A DNA stretch of 8,020 nt from an uncultured Pseudoxanthomonas sp. (GTDB lineage Bacteria; Pseudomonadota; Gammaproteobacteria; Xanthomonadales; Xanthomonadaceae): the NCBI GenBank assembly GCA_946886405.1, contig CAMPIO010000128.1, forward strand, positions 1 to 8,020, read 5' to 3'. This document shows, in pieces, positions 1 through 6,539 of the stretch (positions are counted from its first letter, which is position 1; each line of letters starts with the position of its first letter). The translations under genes were made by a program, and so were the position numbers. The notes under the pieces were generated by a model, which was given only the letters and a program-made list of their open reading frames with translations, did not search any database and was not told where the DNA came from.

Positions 1-1
1 C

Positions 2-316
2 CTTGGTGAACGGGTTGATGCCCTTGCGCTTCGGCTTGGCCGGCACGTTGACGGCCGTGATCTTCAACAGGCCCGGCAGGGTGAAGGCGCCAGCGCCCTT
101 CTTGTTGACGGAGGCGTGCACGGCGCTTTCCAGCGAGGCCAGCACGGCACGGACGTCCTTGGCGGCCACGGAGGTGGCTTCGGCGATGTGGGCGACGAGG
201 CCCGACTTGCTCAGCGCTTCCTTGATCGGCTTCGGGGCGGCCGGCTTGGCGGCGGCCTTCGGTGCAGCTTTCTTGGCGGCCTTTTTCGGCGCGACCTTCT
301 TGGTGCTCTTTGCCAT
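2..316 (-). CDS. HU-family DNA-binding protein, 3' end beyond window
   Basis: Encodes the first 105 residues of a histone-like HU protein, which binds and bends DNA as a dimer in the nucleoid. The start is the ATG at 316-314. Residues 2-30 form a basic tail of alternating Lys, Ala and Pro (MAKSTKKVAPKKAAKKAAPK...), like the tail of histone H1. The HU fold begins near residue 31 (IKEALSKSGLVAHIAE), continues through an alpha-helical dimerisation part and the GAGAFTLPGLLKI strand, and reaches the DNA-binding arm, where GINPFTK corresponds to the usual GRNPxTG. The stop codon lies left of the window; about 25-35 residues are probably missing. Lys/Ala-tailed HU proteins are, as I recall, common in Xanthomonadaceae. 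The ribosome-binding site is weak (GAGACAGGA just upstream). The promoter is listed separately. Family assignment is secure, but the exact paralogue is not. Confidence 0.9.
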   Translation of the reverse strand, partial: MAKSTKKVAPKKAAKKAAPKAAAKPAAPKPIKEALSKSGLVAHIAEATSVAAKDVRAVLASLESAVHASVNKKGAGAFTLPGLLKITAVNVPAKPKRKGINPFTK

Positions 317-374
317 GTGTCCTGTCTCTACTGTCGAGTGGTTGGGTAATCGGGCCGATCGCATCGGCAAGCGA

Positions 375-403
375 AATGTAGGGCAAAGGGATGTCGCCGC
401 CAA
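375..403 (-). promoter_or_regulatory. Candidate sigma70 promoter of the HU gene
   Basis: Read on the minus strand, a -35 box TTGGCG (398-403) and a -10 box TACATT (375-380) are separated by exactly 17 bases; each matches 4 of 6 consensus positions. The predicted start near 368 gives a leader of about 52 bases before the HU ATG. The -35 box overlaps a palindrome at 401-419, and phased T/A-tracts lie just upstream. The call rests on sequence match and position only. Confidence 0.55.
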
Positions 404-419
404 GGGCAGGAAGCCCTTG
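401..419. repeat. Perfect 7-bp inverted repeat at the HU -35 region
   Basis: The arms CAAGGGC (401-407) and GCCCTTG (413-419) flank a 5-base centre, AGGAA. On the plus strand the palindrome is followed by AAACGGC and seven T residues, which resembles an intrinsic terminator, but no plus-strand gene precedes it. For the minus-strand HU gene it sits on the -35 box, where an operator would lie. Either a repressor site or a roadblock for antisense transcription is possible; the sequence cannot decide. Confidence 0.5.
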
Positions 420-426
420 AAACGGC

Positions 427-450
427 TTTTTTTCGCTTTTTTCGTGTTTT
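427..450. promoter_or_regulatory. Phased A-tracts (likely curved DNA, UP-like) upstream of HU
   Basis: Three T runs on the plus strand (A runs on the minus strand) lie at 427-433, 437-442 and 447-450. Their centres are 9-10 bp apart, close to one helical turn, which is the arrangement that produces intrinsic curvature. They stand out in otherwise GC-rich DNA and lie roughly 60-80 bp upstream of the predicted HU transcription start. The role as an upstream activating or HU-binding element is inferred. Confidence 0.5.
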
Positions 451-516
451 CCCGTCACCGCGCGTCGGAAATCGCCTGTCGGCATGAAGAAATCACCTTC
501 TCGGCGTGTGCCGGAA

Positions 517-541
517 GCGGCACCTGCCGCGTCCCGACGCG
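517..541. repeat. Two overlapping hairpins downstream of the EF-G-like gene
   Basis: GCGGCA/TGCCGC (517-530, two-base centre CC) and CGCGTC/GACGCG (528-541, two-base centre CC) share bases 528-530, so in RNA only one can form at a time. They lie 25-49 bases after the EF-G-like stop codon. There is no T run after them on the minus strand, so I do not call an intrinsic terminator. They may act as 3'-end structure, or be chance pairing in GC-rich DNA. Confidence 0.3.
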
Positions 542-565
542 ACCGGATGCCGCACCCGATGGCAC

Positions 566-2611
566 TCACTCTTCCTCGTGCCGTGGCTTGTAGGCGTCGA
601 CCAGTTTCTGCTGCACGTTCGGCGGCACCGGCTCGTAGTGGCTGAAGTCCAGGCTGTAGCGACCCTGGCCAGCGGTCATGGATTTCAGCTCGGCGGCATA
701 GCCTTCCAGTTCGGCCAGCGGTACCTGTGCCTTCACCACGATCTCCCCGCGCATGGCATCGGTGCCGTTGATGCGTGCACGCTTGCCGGCAAGACTGCCG
801 GTGATGTCGCCGACCTGCGCCTCGGGAACGGCCACCTCCAGGTCGACCACCGGTTCCAGGACCTGCGGTCGCGCCTTGGCGATGGCGTCGAGGAAGGCTT
901 TCCTGCCGGCGGCGACGAAGGCGACTTCCTTGCTGTCCACCGCATGGTGCTTGCCGTCGTGGACGATCACCCGGATGTCCTGCAGGGGATAACCCGCTAC
1001 CGCGCCACTGCCCAACACCTGGCGTACGCCTTTCTCGACGGCCGGCAGGAACTGCCCTGGAATGGTGCCGCCCTTCACCTCGTCGACGAACTCGAACCCG
1101 CCGCCACGCGGTAGCGGTTCGATGCGCAGCGACACTTCGCCGAACTGTCCGGCGCCTCCCGTCTGCTTCTTGTGGCGATGGTGTCCTTCCGCCTTCGCGC
1201 CGATGGTCTCGCGGTAGGCGATGCGCGGCGGGCGCGTCGTCACGGCGACGCCATGGCGGTCTTTCAGCCGCTCGAGCATTACCCGCAGGTGCAGATCGGA
1301 CAGACCACGGATGACCGTCTCGTTCAACTCCGGCAGGTGCTCGACGATGAACGCGGGATCTTCTTCCGCCAGCTTCTGCAGCGCGATGGACAGCTTCTGT
1401 TCCTGGCCCTTGCTGGCGGCCTCGATCGCCAGCCCGAACATCGGTTTGGGGAAATCGACCGGCGCCAGGTGGAGATGGTCCTCGTCATGGCTGTCATGCA
1501 GGACGGCGTCGAAATGCAGGTCGTCCACCTTCGCCACGGCCGCAATGTCGCCCGGAATGGCCTGGTCGACTTCCACGTGGTCCTTGCCCTTGAGCTTGAA
1601 CAGGTGGCCCACCTTGAACGGCTTCTTGCCATCGTCGACGAACAGCTGCGTGTCCTTTTTCAACGTGCCCTGGTAGACGCGGAAGATGCCCAGTTTGCCG
1701 ACGAAGGGGTCGTTGACGATCTTGAAGACGTCGGCGATGACGTGTGCGCGCGGATCCGGCACAGCTTCCACCGGTTGCGGGCCGCTGCCGTTGAGCTTGA
1801 CGAACGGCGGCGGGTTGGCTTCGGCCGGATTCGGAAACAGGCGTTCGGCCACGTCCAGAAGCTCCTTGACACCCGCGCCCGTGCGCGCTGACGCGAAGCA
1901 CACCGGCACCAGGTGGCCTTCGCGCAGGCACTGCTCGAAGGCATCGTGCAGTTCCTCGCCGGACAGACCGCCCTCGCCCAGGTCGAGGTAGTGCTCCATC
2001 ACGGTCTCGTTGATCTCCACCACCTGGTCGATGATCTTCTGGTGCCAGTCGGCCACCGGGCCCAGGTCGGAATCGCCGGTGGAATGCCAGAAACAGTCGA
2101 TGACCGTCCTGCCGCCGTCGGCAGGCAGATTGATCGGCAGCACTTCGGGGCCGAATTCTTCCCGCAGCGCGGCCAGCACGCGGGCGCAGTCCGCGCCCTC
2201 GTGGTCGATCTTGTTGATGACGATGGCGCGGCACAGGTTGCGCTCGTAGGCACGTTCCATCAGTCGACGCGTGCCGTGCGCGACGCCCGCATCGGCATCG
2301 ACGACGATCAGGGCGGTTTCCACGGCGGAGAACGCCGACAGCGTCGGCCCCCGGAATTCCGGGTAGCCAGGGGTGTCGATCAGGTTGACATGCATGCCGC
2401 CGTGGTCGGTGCTGGCAATGGCGGTGTCGATGGAATGGCCGCGCGTCTTCTCGATCGGATCGTGGTCCGAAACGGTCGTGCCGCGTTCGATGGTACCTGC
2501 CACCTGGAGGGCGCCGCCGGCATGCAGCAGGGCTTCGAACAACGTTGTTTTGCCGGCGCCAGGGTGGCCTGCCAGGGCCACGTTGCGGATCTGCTGTGTG
2601 CTGTACGACAT
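566..2611 (-). CDS. Elongation factor G-like GTPase (EF-G2 type)
   Basis: A 681-residue EF-G-like translational GTPase. G1 is GHPGAGKT (15-22), G4 is NKID (133-136) and G5 is SAR (241-243). Domain II follows from about 288, domain III from about 390, domain IV from about 466 (KKQTGGAGQFGEV, 481-493) and domain V from about 586. Two switch positions differ from canonical EF-G: the RGITI-type motif reads RGHSI (57-61), with Ser at the Thr position, and DTPGH reads DTPGY (79-83), replacing the catalytic His by Tyr. The domain IV tip His is kept (DGKHHAVDS, His556). These traits fit the EF-G2/FusA2-like paralogue family rather than the main translocase, and none of the usual str-operon neighbours (rpsL, rpsG, tuf) is present. 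The start is the ATG with a strong GGGAGG site (2621-2626) nine bases upstream. Its cellular role is poorly defined for the family; a ribosome-associated function is likely. Confidence 0.9.
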   Translation of the reverse strand: MSYSTQQIRNVALAGHPGAGKTTLFEALLHAGGALQVAGTIERGTTVSDHDPIEKTRGHSIDTAIASTDHGGMHVNLIDTPGYPEFRGPTLSAFSAVETALIVVDADAGVAHGTRRLMERAYERNLCRAIVINKIDHEGADCARVLAALREEFGPEVLPINLPADGGRTVIDCFWHSTGDSDLGPVADWHQKIIDQVVEINETVMEHYLDLGEGGLSGEELHDAFEQCLREGHLVPVCFASARTGAGVKELLDVAERLFPNPAEANPPPFVKLNGSGPQPVEAVPDPRAHVIADVFKIVNDPFVGKLGIFRVYQGTLKKDTQLFVDDGKKPFKVGHLFKLKGKDHVEVDQAIPGDIAAVAKVDDLHFDAVLHDSHDEDHLHLAPVDFPKPMFGLAIEAASKGQEQKLSIALQKLAEEDPAFIVEHLPELNETVIRGLSDLHLRVMLERLKDRHGVAVTTRPPRIAYRETIGAKAEGHHRHKKQTGGAGQFGEVSLRIEPLPRGGGFEFVDEVKGGTIPGQFLPAVEKGVRQVLGSGAVAGYPLQDIRVIVHDGKHHAVDSKEVAFVAAGRKAFLDAIAKARPQVLEPVVDLEVAVPEAQVGDITGSLAGKRARINGTDAMRGEIVVKAQVPLAELEGYAAELKSMTAGQGRYSLDFSHYEPVPPNVQQKLVDAYKPRHEEE

Positions 2612-2715
2612 GAGGCCGTTCCTCCCGAAGGTTGGGTCGAAGGGCCGTCATGGCTGTCCGGGCTGAGCGCATCCCGTGAGCGGTAGCGCTCGGCGGGCGG
2701 TCATGGCGGGCCGCC

Positions 2716-2744
2716 AGCATCGGCGCGGCCATCGGAGGGGTCAA
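2716..2744 (-). promoter_or_regulatory. Weak candidate promoter of the EF-G-like gene
   Basis: On the minus strand, a good -35 box TTGACC (2739-2744) is followed after 17 bases by GATGCT (2716-2721), a poor -10 match. The leader to the ATG would be about 100 bases. Nothing better was seen in the 206-base divergent region between the EF-G-like gene and osmC. Confidence 0.25.
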
Positions 2745-2768
2745 GCCGCACTGCGGAACATGCTGTGA

Positions 2769-2782
2769 ACACCCACGGGTGT
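2769..2782. promoter_or_regulatory. Perfect palindrome ACACCC-AC-GGGTGT upstream of osmC
   Basis: Six-base inverted arms (2769-2774 and 2777-2782) surround a two-base centre, 36 bases before the osmC start codon in the divergent intergenic region. The position suits a repressor or activator site for osmC. It does not resemble an OxyR or OhrR site that I can name, so the regulator is unknown. It could also be a chance palindrome. Confidence 0.35.
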
Positions 2783-2817
2783 ACCCTGCGGCTCCCTTGA
2801 CCCGATGGAGCACGATC

Positions 2818-3252
2818 ATGGCTTTGAAGCGTTATGCGGATGCGGTGTGGAGCGGCGACCTGCAGGCCGGAAAAGGCAGCCTGAGCACGCCACAGAGCGG
2901 CTTGTTCGAGGGCCAGAACTATTCCTTCAAGACGCGCTTCGGCGACGAGAAGGGCACCAATCCGGAAGAACTGCTGGCGGTCGCGCATGCGGGCTGCTTC
3001 ACCATGGCGCTGTCGGCGGTGCTGGGCAAGGCCGGCTTCACGCCCGACAAGTTGCAAACGCGCGCCGAAGCCACGATGGAGCCGGGCATGGATCCGGGCC
3101 CGACCATCACCGCGATCAAACTGACGGTGTCGGCCAGCGTGCCGGGCATCAGCGCGGCGCAGTTCGAGGAGATCGCGCAACAGGCGAAGGCGGGCTGCGT
3201 GATTTCGCGCGCGCTGTCGGTGCCGGTGTCGCTGGAGGCGACGCTGCTTTGA
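2818..3252 (+). CDS. osmC: OsmC-family peroxiredoxin (organic hydroperoxide reductase)
   Basis: A 144-residue cytoplasmic thiol peroxidase of the OsmC/Ohr superfamily, which reduces organic hydroperoxides using a reactive cysteine pair. Both cysteines are present: Cys60 in AVAHAGCFTMAL (peroxidatic) and Cys127 in AKAGCVISRAL (resolving), at the spacing seen in E. coli OsmC. The catalytic Arg (Arg40 in FKTRFGDE) and Glu (in TNPEELL, 48-53) regions are also in place. Length and the N-terminus ALKRYADAVW match OsmC rather than Ohr. The ATG start is chosen because GGAG (2807-2810) lies seven bases upstream; an in-frame GTG at 2779 would add 13 unrelated residues and overlap the palindrome. The stop codon overlaps the start of the next gene, so the two are probably co-translated. 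The physiological substrate cannot be read from sequence. Confidence 0.93.
   Translation: MALKRYADAVWSGDLQAGKGSLSTPQSGLFEGQNYSFKTRFGDEKGTNPEELLAVAHAGCFTMALSAVLGKAGFTPDKLQTRAEATMEPGMDPGPTITAIKLTVSASVPGISAAQFEEIAQQAKAGCVISRALSVPVSLEATLL
3234..3238 (+). promoter_or_regulatory. Ribosome-binding site deciding the TTG start of the hydrolase
   Basis: GGAGG lies inside the 3' end of osmC, ten bases before TTG at 3249. This supports a TTG start overlapping the osmC stop (TTGA). Confidence 0.55.
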
Positions 3253-3944
3253 CGGCAGCGCGGGCTGCGCTGCTGGTGCATGGCGCCGGTGGTGGCGGCT
3301 GGGAGTGGAACGTGTGGCGGGGTGTGTTCGAAGCGGCGGGCATCGCGGTCGCCGCACCGGACCTGCAACCGGTGGCTGCGGGACTCGCGGTCACCGGTTT
3401 CGATGACTATCTGCGGCAGGCCGGCGATGCGTTGCGGGTGCTGCCGCGCCCACGCGTGGCGGTTGGCGCCAGCCTGGGTGGCCTGCTGGCGCTGGGCATT
3501 GCTGATGCCGCTGATGCCGTGGTGCTGGTGAATCCGCTGCCGCCGGCGCCGTGGCACGCCTCGCTTCCGTCCCGGCCATGGCCAGACGTCGTGCCATGGC
3601 GTCGTCATGCGCGACTGGAGGGTACGCGCCGCGCACTACCCGAGGCCGATGAGGCGACGGCGTTGTTCGCGTTCCGTCACTGGCGGGATGAATCCGGTGT
3701 GGTGCTGCGGGCAGCCTGCGACGGCATGCCGTTCGTTCGCCCATCGTGCCCGGTGCTGTTCATCGTGTCGCGCGAAGACGAGGATGTGCTGCCAGCCATC
3801 CCGCTCGCGATGGCGGCCGACTGGCAGGCAGACGTGCTGCAAACGGTTTCACCCGCCCATGTCGGGCCATTGCTGGGGCATGGCGCAGGCGGCGTCGCCA
3901 CGCAAGCTGTCGAATGGCTAAACCGGATCCTGCGCACCGGCTGA
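3249..3944 (+). CDS. Small alpha/beta-hydrolase fold protein
   Basis: A 231-residue predicted serine hydrolase without a signal peptide. Seen in order: a first strand with the oxyanion-hole motif LLVHGAGGGGWEW (8-20), APDL (36-39), the nucleophile elbow GASLGG (Ser75, G-x-S-x-G) and a short cap region rich in Trp and Pro (about 97-150). A strand VLFIVSREDED (169-179) should carry the acid (Asp177 or Asp179), and SPAHVGPLLGHG (201-212) offers His204 as the likely catalytic base. The triad is therefore plausible. The start is assigned to TTG because it has a Shine-Dalgarno sequence and gives the complete first strand; the same frame continues upstream through osmC, but that part is out-of-frame noise. 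The next in-frame candidate, GTG at 3276, would cut off the first strand. Coupling to osmC hints at esterase or lipid-hydrolase work in the same condition, but the substrate is unknown. Confidence 0.8.
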   Translation: MTAARAALLVHGAGGGGWEWNVWRGVFEAAGIAVAAPDLQPVAAGLAVTGFDDYLRQAGDALRVLPRPRVAVGASLGGLLALGIADAADAVVLVNPLPPAPWHASLPSRPWPDVVPWRRHARLEGTRRALPEADEATALFAFRHWRDESGVVLRAACDGMPFVRPSCPVLFIVSREDEDVLPAIPLAMAADWQADVLQTVSPAHVGPLLGHGAGGVATQAVEWLNRILRTG

Positions 3945-3983
3945 GTTCAGCCCGATTTCACCCGGCCGGGCCGAGCATGCGGT

Positions 3984-4000
3984 CACGCCACTCCGGCGTG
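3984..4000 (+). repeat. Hairpin abutting the ribosome-binding site of the glycine-zipper gene
   Basis: CACGCC (3984-3989), loop ACTCC, GGCGTG (3995-4000), directly followed by the Shine-Dalgarno GGGGAG (4001-4006). In mRNA the stem would end at the first base of the binding site. It may tune translation or be incidental. The rest of the 70-base gap after the hydrolase shows no clear terminator or promoter. Confidence 0.35.
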
Positions 4001-4014
4001 GGGGAGTACCCGAC

Positions 4015-4725
4015 ATGAAGCGTCTTTCCGCCACCGTGCTGGCTGTGAGCCTGCTCGCCACCGGCGTGGCGTCTGCGCAATCCGTCCGTCAGTACGGCAC
4101 GTCCGACAGGTACGGCGACGAGCCCTACTACGACTACGCGCGAGTGGTGCGCGTCGATCCCGTCATCGATGGCGGTTACCAGAACACGCGCGGTACCACG
4201 CAGCAGTGCTACTACCGCGACGCCGATGATGTGTACGCGCGCGACGTCTACCGTGACGACGCCTACGGCAGCCGCGGCGATGGTGACGTGTACGACAACG
4301 GCGACTACCGTGATGTCTACGGGCAGAACGGAAATGGCGACCGGCGCTATCCCGCCGGCGGCAATGAGGCCGGCCGTACCGTGGCCACGGTCATCGGCGG
4401 CATCGCCGGCGCCGTGCTGGGCAGCAAGGTAGGCGATGGCAGTGGCCGTTATGTCGGTACGGCGGTCGGTTCGATGGTCGGCGGCATGGCCGGTCGCTCC
4501 ATCTACGACAACAACCAGCGCAACCGCCAGGTGCAGCGTGGCCAGGTGCGCGTCTGTGATCCGGTGCCCGTGAACGACGACCGGTATGGCGATGACTACT
4601 ACGGTGACGGACGTGTCTCAGGCTACGACGTGACCTACGAGTATGGCGGACGCACCTATCGCACCCGGACCGGTTACCACCCCGGCGATCGCATGCGTGT
4701 ACGCGTCGACGTGCGACCCGAATGA
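4015..4725 (+). CDS. Exported glycine-zipper 2TM domain protein
   Basis: A 236-residue envelope protein of unknown biochemical role. Residues 1-21 are a Sec signal peptide (MKRLSATVLAVSLLATGVASA, probable cleavage after ASA, before Gln22); no lipobox Cys follows, so it is not a lipoprotein. Residues 66-112 are low-complexity and rich in Asp, Tyr, Arg and Gly, with repeated RDVY/DDAY/GDVY/RDVY units. A glycine zipper spans about 126-160 (VIGGIAGAVLGSKVG... and AVGSMVGGMAG), typical of the 2TM or rickettsial 17-kDa-like family, whose members insert in or stabilise the outer membrane. The C-terminal part carries YDVTYEYGGRTYRTRTGYHP (204-223), a segment I recall from related Xanthomonadaceae proteins. 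Cys65 and Cys181 could form a disulfide. The start is set by GGGGAG (4001-4006) and the signal peptide. It ends before a strong terminator. Confidence 0.85.
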   Translation: MKRLSATVLAVSLLATGVASAQSVRQYGTSDRYGDEPYYDYARVVRVDPVIDGGYQNTRGTTQQCYYRDADDVYARDVYRDDAYGSRGDGDVYDNGDYRDVYGQNGNGDRRYPAGGNEAGRTVATVIGGIAGAVLGSKVGDGSGRYVGTAVGSMVGGMAGRSIYDNNQRNRQVQRGQVRVCDPVPVNDDRYGDDYYGDGRVSGYDVTYEYGGRTYRTRTGYHPGDRMRVRVDVRPE

Positions 4726-4776
4726 CGCCAGCTTTTGGCGGGAACCGGGTGCGATAGACCGGAGAGTGCCGCGACG

Positions 4777-4799
4777 AGGGGCCGCAAGGCCCCTTTTTT
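4777..4799 (+). terminator. Intrinsic terminator after the glycine-zipper gene
   Basis: The stem GGGGCC (4778-4783), a GCAA tetraloop (4784-4787), GGCCCC (4788-4793) and then six T residues (4794-4799) make a textbook Rho-independent terminator. A4777-T4794 can extend the stem. It lies 52 bases past the stop codon and should isolate the next gene. Confidence 0.93.
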
Positions 4800-4806
4800 G
4801 CGGACG

Positions 4807-4835
4807 TTGCCGTGATGGCCCACTCCGCGCATAGT
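4807..4835 (+). promoter_or_regulatory. Candidate promoter of the amidohydrolase gene
   Basis: A -35 box TTGCCG (4807-4812) and a -10 box CATAGT (4830-4835) are 17 bases apart; each matches 4 of 6 consensus positions. They lie just after the preceding terminator, with a leader of about 20 bases before the ATG at 4864. This is the expected place, but the match is moderate. Confidence 0.4.
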
Positions 4836-4863
4836 CCCGCGCTGGATCATTGGGGAGTTCGGC

Positions 4864-6528
4864 ATGCGGCATCGGGCGTGGGGCGTCGTGGGCTTCCTGG
4901 TATTTGCGGGCGCCGTGCAGGCGCAGGTGACGGTGGTGACGGCCGCGCGGGTGCATACGTCCGATCCGGCACGACCCGTTGCCGAAGCGATGGCATGGGA
5001 TGCACAGGGCCGTATCCTGGCGATCGGCGGTGCCACCGAACTGCAAGAGCGTTATCTCGACGCAAAGCACGTCGATGCGTCGCGCAAGACGGTGATTCCT
5101 GGCCTGATCGACGCGCACGGCCATGTCATGGGGTTGGGCTATGCGTTGATGCGCGCCGACCTGGTGGATGCGAAGGACAAGGACGAGGTCATCGCACGGC
5201 TGCGCGACTTTGAAGCGCAGTTGCCGCCGAAGACCTGGCTGCTGGGCGGTGGCTGGGACCAGAACGACTGGCCGGACAAGGCATTTCCTACCGCCGCTGA
5301 TCTCGATGCTGCCTTTCCCGATCGTCCCGTCTGGCTGGAGCGCGTGGATGGCCATGCGGGATGGGCCAACAGCGCGGCGCTTCGCGCCGTGGCGGCGAAG
5401 GCGCCGCGCTCGCTGGACGGAGACTGGCAGCCCGAGGGCGGTCGCATCGAGCGCCGTGGCGGCAAGCCGAGCGGGGTGTTCATCGATGCCGCCATGTCGC
5501 TGGTCAACGCCGTGGTGCCGGCACCCGATGCGTCGTATCGCCGGCAGGCGCTGGCGAAGGCGACGCAGGCGGCCGTGCGCCATGGCCTCACCGGCGTGCA
5601 CGACGTGGGTGTGTCGCGTGACGACCTGGCCTTGATGAAGCAGTTTGCCGATGAAGGGCGTCTGCCGTTGCGGATCGACGCGTACGCGGATGGCGACAAC
5701 AGCGCGCTGGCGGATCTCTGTTCCACCGGCCTGTACAGGCATGCTGGCGGCAGGCTGCAGATGCACGGGGTGAAGCTGTATGCCGACGGCGCACTGGGCA
5801 GCCGCGGCGCGGCACTGCTGGAAGACTACAGCGACGATCCCGGCAATCGCGGCTTGCTGGTGACCGAGCCGGGTGCACTGGAAGCGGCGATGCGCAAGGC
5901 ACGCGAGTGTGGCGTGCAGGTGGCGACGCATGCGATCGGCGACCGCGGCAACCGGCTGGTACTGGATGCCTACCAGCGCGTGCTGGGCGACGCAGCAAAG
6001 ACCGATCACCGCTGGCGCATAGAGCACGCGCAGGTGGTGGCGCCGGAGGAGTTCCCTCGCTTTGCTGCGCTCGGCGTCATTGCTTCGATGCAGCCGACAC
6101 ACGCGACCTCGGACATGCCTTGGGCGCAGGACCGCCTGGGTCCGACACGCATCAAGGGCGCTTATGCGTGGCAGCGCCTGCAGGCGAGTGGGGCGAAACT
6201 CGCGCTGGGATCGGATTTCCCCGTGGAATCGGTCGATCCACGGCGCGGCCTGCATGCGGCAGTGACGCGGCAGGACGCCCACGACCATCCGGCAGGTGGC
6301 TGGCGTTCGGAAGAGCGCCTCAGTGCGGCGGAAGCGTTGCGCGGCTTCACCGCCGATGCGGCGTGGGCCGCGCATGACGAGGCAACCGTCGGCCGACTTG
6401 CCCCGGGCCTGCGCGCGGACTTCGTGATCCTCGACGAAGATCCGTTGGCGATTCCGGGCCAGCAGTTGGATGAGCTGCACGTCCGTTCGACCTGGGTCGA
6501 CGGCAAGCCTGTCTACGAAGCGGAGTAG
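4864..6528 (+). CDS. Exported amidohydrolase, YtcJ/amidohydrolase-3 type
   Basis: A 554-residue metal-dependent hydrolase of the amidohydrolase superfamily, with the TIM-barrel organisation of YtcJ-like proteins, relatives of N-substituted formamide deformylase. Residues 1-20 form a signal peptide (cleavage likely after VQA, before Gln21), so it probably works in the periplasm. Expected metal-site residues are visible: DAHGH (His85, His87), the GVKLYADGALGSRG segment with Lys304 as the likely bridging ligand, THAIGD (His356), EHAQ (His388) and GSDFP (Asp451). A small beta-sandwich is formed by both ends (22-80 and about 505-550, GRLAPGLRADFVILD). GGGGAG (4852-4857) precedes the ATG. The gene stands alone between a terminator and the REPIN-like repeat, facing the PhzF genes. 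The substrate is unknown; amide, carbamate or dipeptide-like compounds are typical of the superfamily. Confidence 0.9.
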   Translation: MRHRAWGVVGFLVFAGAVQAQVTVVTAARVHTSDPARPVAEAMAWDAQGRILAIGGATELQERYLDAKHVDASRKTVIPGLIDAHGHVMGLGYALMRADLVDAKDKDEVIARLRDFEAQLPPKTWLLGGGWDQNDWPDKAFPTAADLDAAFPDRPVWLERVDGHAGWANSAALRAVAAKAPRSLDGDWQPEGGRIERRGGKPSGVFIDAAMSLVNAVVPAPDASYRRQALAKATQAAVRHGLTGVHDVGVSRDDLALMKQFADEGRLPLRIDAYADGDNSALADLCSTGLYRHAGGRLQMHGVKLYADGALGSRGAALLEDYSDDPGNRGLLVTEPGALEAAMRKARECGVQVATHAIGDRGNRLVLDAYQRVLGDAAKTDHRWRIEHAQVVAPEEFPRFAALGVIASMQPTHATSDMPWAQDRLGPTRIKGAYAWQRLQASGAKLALGSDFPVESVDPRRGLHAAVTRQDAHDHPAGGWRSEERLSAAEALRGFTADAAWAAHDEATVGRLAPGLRADFVILDEDPLAIPGQQLDELHVRSTWVDGKPVYEAE

Positions 6529-6539
6529 TGCTTGCTCCC

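Noticed and set aside
3..593. Plus-strand frame over the HU gene and its upstream region
   Set aside because: It is antisense to HU and crosses the HU promoter and A-tracts, with no homology that I recognise.
1494..2819. A 441-codon minus-strand frame overlapping the EF-G-like gene in another phase
   Set aside because: It is an Arg/Pro-rich shadow of the GTPase coding sequence and has no motif of its own.
2805..3248. N-terminal extension of the hydrolase frame through osmC
   Set aside because: The frame is open upstream, but the translated sequence is an out-of-phase copy of osmC; the hydrolase fold begins only after the TTG at 3249.
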